From assembly GCF_042944905.1 (NCBI RefSeq), contig NZ_CP168496.1, positions 2,914,001 to 2,978,000 on the forward strand: a stretch of DNA of 64,000 bases, read 5' to 3'. The DNA comes from Psychrobacillus sp042944905 (GTDB taxonomy: Bacteria > Bacillota > Bacilli > Bacillales_A > Planococcaceae). The notes beneath the pieces were generated by a model. That model searched no databases. It saw nothing but the letters and a program-made list of their open reading frames with translations, and was not told where the DNA came from. How positions within the stretch are numbered: position 1 is the first letter of the stretch; each line of letters opens with the position of its first letter. Of the stretch, positions 57,904 to 64,000 are shown piece by piece. Both the position numbers and the translations under genes were made by a program.

Positions 57904-59247
57904 TTGGACATAGCCATACGATTGACAGCATTTGCTGTCTTAATCGCATTCACTGCATTTTTCGTCGCAAGTGAATTTGCAATTGTTAAAGTAAGAACGA
58001 CTAGAATTGATCAGCTTATTGCTGAAGGAAACAAAAATGCATTAAATGCAAAAAAACTTGTTTCCAATTTGGATGAATATTTATCCGCTTGTCAGCTCGG
58101 TATCACAATTACTGCTTTAGGATTAGGGTGGCTTGGTGAACCGACCATAGAAGCAATATTACATCCAGTTTTTGAATACTTTGTTCTTCCAGAAAGTGTT
58201 ACCTCTGTACTTTCATTTATCATTGCATTTTCACTCGTAACCTTCATACATGTAGTAGTTGGAGAATTAACTCCAAAAACTTTTGCTATTCAAAAAGCGG
58301 AGGAAATAGCACTAGCTGTTGCCAAGCCTTTAATTATCTTTGATCATCTAATGTATCCAGTTATTAGAGGTATGAACGGCTCTGCACGTTTCTTAGCAGT
58401 TCGCGTATTTGGTTTAAAATCTGTTTCTGACTCGGAAGTAGCCCATTCAGAGGAAGAACTTCGCATGATTCTTTCCGAAAGTTTTAAGGGTGGAGAAATT
58501 AACCAAGCGGAATATAAATATGTAAATAAAATTTTTGAATTTGACGATCGACTTGCAAAAGAAATAATGGTTCCTAGAACGGAAATTATATCCATTGACA
58601 AAGATTTTACATTAAATGAAGTATTTGAACTAATAGGTGTGGAACAATATACAAGATACCCAGTAACAGATGGTGATAAGGATCACATTATTGGACTTGT
58701 GAATATGAAAAACTTATTAACCGCTTATATAAAAAATCCTGAAAATGCCACAACACCAGTAAGTGATTATATGCAACCGATTATTCGTGTAATTGAAACA
58801 ATGCCGATCGCTGATTTATTGCTTAAAATACAGCGGGAAAGAATTCATATGGCTATTTTAATGGACGAATATGGTGGTACTTCTGGTCTTGTTACAATAG
58901 AAGACATTATTGAAGAAATTGTCGGCGACATTCGCGACGAATTTGATACAGATGAACTTCCGGAAGTTCAAAAAATCGGCGAAAACCATTATATTGTCGA
59001 TGCAAAAATGTTGATCGAAAATGTAAATAACCTTCTTGGCATTAACATTGACGAAGAAGACATTGATACAATCGGTGGATGGTTTATGACAAAAAGCTAT
59101 GATGCCGTTAAAGGTGAAAAGATAATTGAACAAGGCTTTGAATTTATGATTAAAGATATTGATGGTCATCATATTCAATACCTAGAAATAATAAAAATTG
59201 CTCCTTCTGATGAAAGCTTAGATGAAGAATCATTAAACGAACAATAA
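57904..59247 (+). CDS. CNNM/CorC-type transporter (YhdP/MpfA-like)
   Basis: 447 residues, TTG start. The DUF21 membrane domain (about 1-195) has four hydrophobic segments and VGELTPKTFAIQKAEE. Two CBS domains follow (about 210-335; MVPRTEIISID, RYPVTDGDKDHIIGLVNMKN) and a CorC_HlyC domain closes it (about 345-430, DEYGGTSGLVTIEDIIEEIV lies at its start). B. subtilis YhdP and Staphylococcus MpfA belong here and act in magnesium efflux or tolerance. The start region is unusually structured. Confidence 0.9.
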   Translation: MDIAIRLTAFAVLIAFTAFFVASEFAIVKVRTTRIDQLIAEGNKNALNAKKLVSNLDEYLSACQLGITITALGLGWLGEPTIEAILHPVFEYFVLPESVTSVLSFIIAFSLVTFIHVVVGELTPKTFAIQKAEEIALAVAKPLIIFDHLMYPVIRGMNGSARFLAVRVFGLKSVSDSEVAHSEEELRMILSESFKGGEINQAEYKYVNKIFEFDDRLAKEIMVPRTEIISIDKDFTLNEVFELIGVEQYTRYPVTDGDKDHIIGLVNMKNLLTAYIKNPENATTPVSDYMQPIIRVIETMPIADLLLKIQRERIHMAILMDEYGGTSGLVTIEDIIEEIVGDIRDEFDTDELPEVQKIGENHYIVDAKMLIENVNNLLGINIDEEDIDTIGGWFMTKSYDAVKGEKIIEQGFEFMIKDIDGHHIQYLEIIKIAPSDESLDEESLNEQ

Positions 59248-59250
59248 CAG

Positions 59251-59283
59251 TTAGCGACTTCCAATTTGGGAGTCGTTTTCTTA
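59251..59283 (+). terminator. Terminator of the CNNM gene
   Basis: AGCGACTTCC...GGGAGTCGTTTTCTT, right after the stop. Confidence 0.75.
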
Positions 59284-59385
59284 TGCCTTAATATGTTGCG
59301 ATGGTGATTGGAGCTATGAAGTGGGAAAAGGTGATTGAGTAAGTAAGTGATTTTCGATGATTGATCGATTCCCCATTTTCCAAAA

Positions 59386-59430
59386 AAAAACACAGCGCAC
59401 CGCAATATTACTGCGGATCACCGTGTTTTT
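59386..59430 (-). terminator. Terminator of yhcZ
   Basis: AAAAAACACGGTGATCCGCA...TGCGG and GTGTTTTTTTTT on the minus strand, a long two-part stem. It abuts the yhcZ stop. Confidence 0.85.
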
Positions 59431-60077
59431 TATAGTCCACTCGGTTCTGTTAATCCATGTTTCACTGCATATAGAGCAGCTTGGGTTCGATCTTGTACTT
59501 GAAGCTTAGCAAATATATTCGATATATGTGTTTTCACTGTTTTTTCTGTTACGAACAAAGAGGATGCTATTTCCCGATTACTTTTTCCTTTTGTGAGTTC
59601 TGACAACACATCTTGTTCTCTCGGAGTTAGGGAATATTTTTCATGTGGCAATAATTCCATAGGTTCATATTCCTTTTGCAGTTGGGTTGTTGCATCAGGA
59701 TGTAATGTATTTTCCCCTCGCATTAATTTACGGATAGCTTCTGCCAAATCATCTGGTTCAATGTCTTTTAATTGATACCCTGCTGCTCCCGCTTTCAATG
59801 CAGGTATGACATGATCCCGATCAGAAAAGCTTGTTAGCATTAATATTTGAATTTCCGGATATTTTGCTTTAATACGCTTGGTTGCTTGGATACCATCCAT
59901 TTCTGGCATGACTAGATCCATTAACACCACATCTGGCTTCAAAGTCTCTGTCAATGCTACTGCTTCTCTACCATTTTTCGCTTCTCCGATAATGTCCATA
60001 TCTTTTTGGGTCTTTAAAAAGAACATTAAACCTCTTCTTACTACATGATGATCGTCTGCAATTAATACTCGAATCAT
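59430..60077 (-). CDS. yhcZ: NarL-type response regulator YhcZ
   Basis: 215 residues. Receiver with phospho-acceptor Asp about 54 in VVLMDLVMPEMDG. LuxR-type helix-turn-helix at about 148-205 (LTPREQDVLSELTKGKSNRE, VTEKTVKTHISNIFAKL). It pairs with YhcY, 19 bases upstream. GGAGGAGGGGTACAC precedes the start. Targets unknown. Confidence 0.95.
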   Translation of the reverse strand: MIRVLIADDHHVVRRGLMFFLKTQKDMDIIGEAKNGREAVALTETLKPDVVLMDLVMPEMDGIQATKRIKAKYPEIQILMLTSFSDRDHVIPALKAGAAGYQLKDIEPDDLAEAIRKLMRGENTLHPDATTQLQKEYEPMELLPHEKYSLTPREQDVLSELTKGKSNREIASSLFVTEKTVKTHISNIFAKLQVQDRTQAALYAVKHGLTEPSGL

Positions 60078-60095
60078 GTGTACCCCTCCTCCCTC

Positions 60096-61211
60096 CTAAT
60101 AAGGTAAACGTACTAAAATTTCCGTTCCTTGATTCCATCCCGTCACCCAATCAACTGTTCCTCCAACGGAATATGCACGGTCCCGCATACTTTGTAATCC
60201 AATAGAAGGCAATTTCTTCGATTCATTTACATGAAATCCACAACCTTCGTCTTTTATCACTAACAATACATCTGTAGGGGTAACCGTTAAATAGAGCTCT
60301 GCCTTTAACACACCCGCGTGCTTTCTAATATTGTTTAATGCTTCCTGTGCAATGCGAAATAACGTTTCTTCGATACTTGCTGGTAAGTTTATGACACCTT
60401 TCACATGGATAGTAAGTGTTAATCCTAAAATATCGCCATAACCTTTTATGCCTTCCATTATTCCAGTTTCTAACCCTTTCGGACGAAGTTGCCAAATAAG
60501 TGCTCTCATTTCAGTTAAAGCATCTTGTGTTAAATATTGTATTTCTCTAAATGTGTCTTTAATGTCTTGTTGTTCTGTCATTTCCACTCCACCACGTGCA
60601 GTTAAAGTGACCGAAAATAATAATTGATTGACCGAATCATGTAAGTCCCGCGCTAAACGATTTCTTTCCTGCACAAGCGCTACTTGCTGCTCCTGTTTCG
60701 TCAAGTATATTCGCTTAATAGCAGATCCAATTTGAAAGGCAACGGACTCAAGTAATGCAAGCTCACCCTCTGAAAATCGAATTGTATTTGGGGTCGCAAC
60801 ATTTAGAAGACCAAAACTTTCTTGTCCAGATTGTAAAGGAACGGTTGCATGATGTGTGATGTCATTTGTGTCTTCATGGTTCGCTTTTTGTGCATTGACA
60901 ATCCGTTTACACTCTATAATATTAGATGCCTTCTTCAGTTCACCATTCTGAAATCTTGAAACACACCAGCATCCACCTTTTTGCAAATGCATGCACTCAT
61001 TCCGCTTTAGTGCATTTGGTAATTTGTCATGGGCAATAAGCTGTTGCTTTCCTTTTTTATCAATAAAGAAAATCCAGCCTGTCTCAAAGAGAGTACCTTC
61101 TAAAAGCTTTTGAAGTGCTCCTTGCAGCATTTGTTCCATACCTGTTTCTTCATTTAGAAACTCTGCAATTTCTTTCAGTAATCCTATGTTTGAGAGTTCA
61201 TTTGACTGCAT
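60096..61211 (-). CDS. yhcY: GAF-domain sensor histidine kinase YhcY
   Basis: 371 residues from ATG 61211 (GGAGGAG eight bases upstream; longer in-frame starts lack a site). There is no membrane helix, so the kinase is cytoplasmic. The GAF domain (about 20-165) contains four close cysteines in CMHLQKGGCWCVSRF and the later ECKRI. HisKA_3 (LARDLHDSVNQLLFSVTLTA, His about 194) and HATPase (DEGCGFHV, SIGLQSMRDRA) complete it. Confidence 0.93.
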   Translation of the reverse strand: MQSNELSNIGLLKEIAEFLNEETGMEQMLQGALQKLLEGTLFETGWIFFIDKKGKQQLIAHDKLPNALKRNECMHLQKGGCWCVSRFQNGELKKASNIIECKRIVNAQKANHEDTNDITHHATVPLQSGQESFGLLNVATPNTIRFSEGELALLESVAFQIGSAIKRIYLTKQEQQVALVQERNRLARDLHDSVNQLLFSVTLTARGGVEMTEQQDIKDTFREIQYLTQDALTEMRALIWQLRPKGLETGIMEGIKGYGDILGLTLTIHVKGVINLPASIEETLFRIAQEALNNIRKHAGVLKAELYLTVTPTDVLLVIKDEGCGFHVNESKKLPSIGLQSMRDRAYSVGGTVDWVTGWNQGTEILVRLPY

Positions 61212-61302
61212 GTAAAACTCCTCCATATACTTGTTGCCTATGTATTTCATCTTATCATTTATTGTTACATGACTGTAAAAACTAGGCATCATACTTTTGA
61301 CT

Positions 61303-61344
61303 GAAAAAAATCCGAAAAAGCACATGTAGTACTTTCCCGGATTT
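61303..61344 (-). terminator. pgcA terminator
   Basis: AAATCCGGGAAAG...CTTTTTCGGATTT then TTTTT on the minus strand. Confidence 0.8.
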
Positions 61345-61350
61345 CATGAT

Positions 61351-63072
61351 TTATTCTTTTAAGTACCGATTCATCTCATCAGTAAATGCATGTTTCAATG
61401 CTTCTAGTTTTTCAATGCTTTCTGTCTCGGACTCACTTGTCACTCCAAAATAATATTTAATCTTAGGCTCCGTTCCACTTGGTCTTACACATACCCATGA
61501 ACCATCGGCTAGGAAGTATTTGATTACATTCGATTTTGGCAATAAAAGTGGCTCCGCTTCTCGACTGTCTGTAAACGTTCGCAATGAAGTTAAATAATCC
61601 TCTTGTGATTGCACAGCAACCCCAGCAATTTCGGTTAACTGATTCATACGAATTTGTTCTAGTAAGCTATTAATCGCATTCGACCCACTTACCCCTTTTT
61701 TCGTGACAGATACTAGCCCTTCTAAATAATAGCCATGTCTTTCGTATAAGGTATGTAATACATCTACTAGAGTCAAACCTTGCCCTTTATAGTAAGTAGC
61801 AGCCTCAACTATCGCTAGTACACTTTGTATCGCATCTTTATCCCTAGCAAAACTTTTTACTAAATAGCCATAGCTTTCTTCGTAGCCAAATAAAAACTCA
61901 AATTCTTTCGTTTCCTCATATTGCTTAATTTTTTCACCAATAAATTTAAATCCTGTCAATACATCTTCTGTACTTGCACCGTGATACTCCGCAATCACTC
62001 TTCCTAAATCAGAGGTCACAATCGTTTTAAAAACACGACCTTTTGCAGGCATTGTGCCCTTTTCTTTTCTTTGTGTCAATAAATATTCGATTAAAATAGC
62101 ACCTGTTTGATTGCCGGTTAAAAGCTTATATCCTTCTTCTGATTTCACCGCTAGTCCTACGCGGTCTCCATCAGGATCTGCAGCAACTAGAATGTCAGCA
62201 TCGTATTTTTCACCATATTGAATGGCATATTCAAAAGCACTCTGTTCTTCCGGATTTGGAGATTTCACGGTTGGAAATTCACCATTTGGCTCCATTTGTT
62301 CTTCTACATAATGAATATGTTTATAGCCGCACTCACTTAATATACGGCTGACAGTATGACCAGATGCCCCGTGTAGTGGAGTAAATACTACTTTTAATTC
62401 GGTAGTTGCAGCAAGGGTCGGATTTTCTTGTACTGTTTTCAATTCTTTCATATAAGCTTTATCTATTTCTTCATCTAAAAATATAATAAGTTTTTCGTCA
62501 ATAGCACTTTGTTTAATTTGGAGAGCATCCCCGGCTTTAATGACATAATGAATGACTGCATCTGCATCGCTCAAGTTTAACTGAGCTCCGTCTTCTCCAT
62601 ATACTTTGTATCCATTGTATTCGGGAGGATTATGGCTAGCCGTAATCACAATCCCCATGAATGCATGTAGTTTTCGGACCGAATAAGACAACTGAGGAGT
62701 CGTTCTAGGCTCGCTATATAAATAAGCTTTTATGCCATTTGAAGCGAGTGTATTAGCCGCTTCTCTTGCAAACTCTGGAGAAAATCTGCGACTATCATAT
62801 GCAATGACTACTCCTCGATTCATCGCATCCGCTCCAGCTGCTTGTATATATCCAGCTAATCCGGAGGTAGCTTTACGAATCGTATATGTATTCATACGAT
62901 TCGTTCCTGCTCCAATTTCCCCGCGCATTCCACCAGTTCCAAACTCCAAATCACGGTGAAATGCATCCTCTAATTGTTTCTCATCTTTTGCTAATAGCTG
63001 AAGATTCTCTTTCCAAATAGGCTCTAATTCAGAAAAGCTATTCCATTGTTCGAATAACTGTTTATATGACAT
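61351..63072 (-). CDS. pgcA: Phosphoglucomutase/phosphomannomutase PgcA
   Basis: 573 residues. Active-site serine in GIVITASHNPPEYNGYKVYG, metal loop AADPDGDRVGLAV, sugar loop GYEESYGYL and phosphate-binding VRPSGTEPKIKYYF. Converts glucose-6-phosphate to glucose-1-phosphate for UDP-glucose, glycolipid and teichoic-acid synthesis. Normal length and complete. AAGGAATGGGGTTTCATTAA precedes the start. Confidence 0.96.
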   Translation of the reverse strand: MSYKQLFEQWNSFSELEPIWKENLQLLAKDEKQLEDAFHRDLEFGTGGMRGEIGAGTNRMNTYTIRKATSGLAGYIQAAGADAMNRGVVIAYDSRRFSPEFAREAANTLASNGIKAYLYSEPRTTPQLSYSVRKLHAFMGIVITASHNPPEYNGYKVYGEDGAQLNLSDADAVIHYVIKAGDALQIKQSAIDEKLIIFLDEEIDKAYMKELKTVQENPTLAATTELKVVFTPLHGASGHTVSRILSECGYKHIHYVEEQMEPNGEFPTVKSPNPEEQSAFEYAIQYGEKYDADILVAADPDGDRVGLAVKSEEGYKLLTGNQTGAILIEYLLTQRKEKGTMPAKGRVFKTIVTSDLGRVIAEYHGASTEDVLTGFKFIGEKIKQYEETKEFEFLFGYEESYGYLVKSFARDKDAIQSVLAIVEAATYYKGQGLTLVDVLHTLYERHGYYLEGLVSVTKKGVSGSNAINSLLEQIRMNQLTEIAGVAVQSQEDYLTSLRTFTDSREAEPLLLPKSNVIKYFLADGSWVCVRPSGTEPKIKYYFGVTSESETESIEKLEALKHAFTDEMNRYLKE

Positions 63073-63090
63073 TTAATGAAACCCCATTCC

Positions 63091-64000
63091 TTACTTTTTA
63101 TAATCAATCTCATATACGTCATGGCGGCGATCTTTCAAATGCTTAACTGTCCCATCTTGACGTTGACGTCTTAAAATTTCTAAATCGACATCCCCGATTA
63201 ACACCATTTCTAAATTAGGTTCTGTTTCGCCAACAATTCCATCCCGTGCAAATTCAAAATCAGAAGGTGCAAAAATAGCAGACTGTGCGTATTGAATATC
63301 CATATTCTCCGTTTGCGGCAAGTTTCCTACTGTACCAGAGATTACCGTATAAATTTGATTTTCAACTGCTCGAGCTTGTGCACAGTAACGAACACGTAAG
63401 TATCCTTGGCGATCTTCTGTACAAAATGGAGTGAAAATAATATTCGCACCCATATCCGTTGCAATCCGAGCAAGTTCTGGAAATTCTATATCATAACAAA
63501 TTTGAATCGCAATTTTTCCGCAATCTGTATCAAATACTTTTACGGAATCCCCTGCACTAATTCCCCACCATTTACGTTCATTCGGTGTAATATGGATTTT
63601 ATACTGCTTGTCAATAGAACCATCACGGTGAAATAAATATGCAATATTATAGATTTCTTCATTTTCTTCTTCCACAAAGTGGGAACCAGCAATAATATTA
63701 ATATTATAACGCACAGCTAAATCCGAAAATAACTCCATATATTGCGGTGTATATTCCGTTAGCTTACGAACGGCTTGACTTGGTGAAGGTTCATCTAAGA
63801 AGGACATCAATTGCGTTGTAAAAATTTCGGGAAACACAACAAAATCGGATTGTGCATCTGAAGCTACGTCTACAAAGTACTCACATTGGTTTGCAAATTC
63901 TTCAAACGAATTAATTTTACGCATCATATACTGTACTGCACAAATCCGAACTGGATAGCTCGTTTTAAAATGACGCTTTGAAAGTGGGATATAATCGACG
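63091..64000 (-). CDS. yhcX: Carbon-nitrogen hydrolase YhcX, C-terminal part (runs off window)
   Basis: The frame stays open to the window edge, so ATG 63927 is internal: upstream codons read PVRICAVQYMMRKINSFEEF, the usual nitrilase-fold start. Catalytic residues: glutamate in VVFPEIFTTQL, lysine near ITPNERKWWG and cysteine in IQICYDIEFPELAR. B. subtilis YhcX carries an N-terminal GNAT acetyltransferase fused to this domain, and that part should lie just outside the window. Follows pgcA's start by 18 bases on the same strand. Confidence 0.9.
   Translation of the reverse strand, partial: VDYIPLSKRHFKTSYPVRICAVQYMMRKINSFEEFANQCEYFVDVASDAQSDFVVFPEIFTTQLMSFLDEPSPSQAVRKLTEYTPQYMELFSDLAVRYNINIIAGSHFVEEENEEIYNIAYLFHRDGSIDKQYKIHITPNERKWWGISAGDSVKVFDTDCGKIAIQICYDIEFPELARIATDMGANIIFTPFCTEDRQGYLRVRYCAQARAVENQIYTVISGTVGNLPQTENMDIQYAQSAIFAPSDFEFARDGIVGETEPNLEMVLIGDVDLEILRRQRQDGTVKHLKDRRHDVYEIDYKK

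Noticed and set aside
58858..59178. 106-codon minus-strand frame in the CNNM gene
   Set aside because: Antisense shadow of the CBS/CorC domains.

Overview
Organism. The DNA is AT-rich, with AGGAGG-type ribosome binding sites and frequent TTG and GTG starts. The right two thirds keeps the Bacillus subtilis yhg/hem/yha/yhe/yhc gene order (yhgE-yhgD, hemH-hemE-hmoB, ecsA-ecsB-hit-trpP-yhaH-scoC-prsA-yhaM-yhaN-yhaO, yhaR-yheA-yheB, yheE, bmrCD, yhcZ-yhcY-pgcA-yhcX). This points to a Bacillales chromosome, probably of the Planococcaceae/Psychrobacillus type (inference from gene order and style only). Region 1 (1-3550). A 3.25 kb transposon with a DDE transposase, a TniB/ExeA-like ATPase and two accessory genes lies inside the signal-peptide codons of an exported-protein gene. 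Both ends, a 6-bp target duplication and the exact reading frame of the broken gene can be read. Region 2 (about 3.5-21.3 kb). This is the most unusual part. Some twenty short, mostly unrelated accessory genes lie on the minus strand, usually as one-gene units. Each is followed by a composite repeat. Read in gene direction the repeat is site A (arms like AACTAAC / TTTAGTT around a GGGTGC core), then a rho-independent terminator, then site B (arms like GAACTAAC / GTTAGTTC around a GCAGCAG-like core). About 17 full, compact or decayed copies are visible. The arrangement resembles an integron cassette array, but no integrase is in the window and the site is not a textbook attC. Three unrelated mobile types have inserted within a few bases of one another in site A: a group II intron, an IS110-family element, and a 187-bp unit present in three copies identical by eye. 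Cassette-type genes include a GNAT acetyltransferase, a dihydrofolate-reductase-like protein, a DinB-like fragment, an ECF sigma/anti-sigma pair, a PadR/membrane-protein pair, a putative lipoprotein that appears to start at CTG, and many small membrane proteins. Region 3 (21.8-29.8 kb). yhgE/yhgD are followed by a tightly overlapping four-gene operon (beta-propeller lipoprotein, response regulator, histidine kinase, YtkA-like lipoprotein), a NERD-domain gene and a 20-bp tandem repeat array. Region 4 (29.8-46.6 kb). Core genes cover heme synthesis and degradation, the Ecs transporter, trpP with a TRAP-like operator, ScoC, PrsA and the YhaM/YhaN/YhaO nuclease group. An IS3-family element sits inside the prsA/yhaM terminator. 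Region 5 (46.6-57.6 kb). A small XRE regulator/membrane-protein pair has tandem palindromic operators. Then come yhzC, an anti-sigma relic, yhaR, yheA, yheB, a ferritin-like gene, yheE, an MFS gene between direct repeats, and the BmrCD-like ABC exporter behind a leader peptide and attenuator. Region 6 (57.6-64 kb). A CNNM/CorC-type transporter has an unusual structured start region. It is followed by the YhcY/YhcZ two-component system, pgcA and the C-terminal part of yhcX, which runs off the window.
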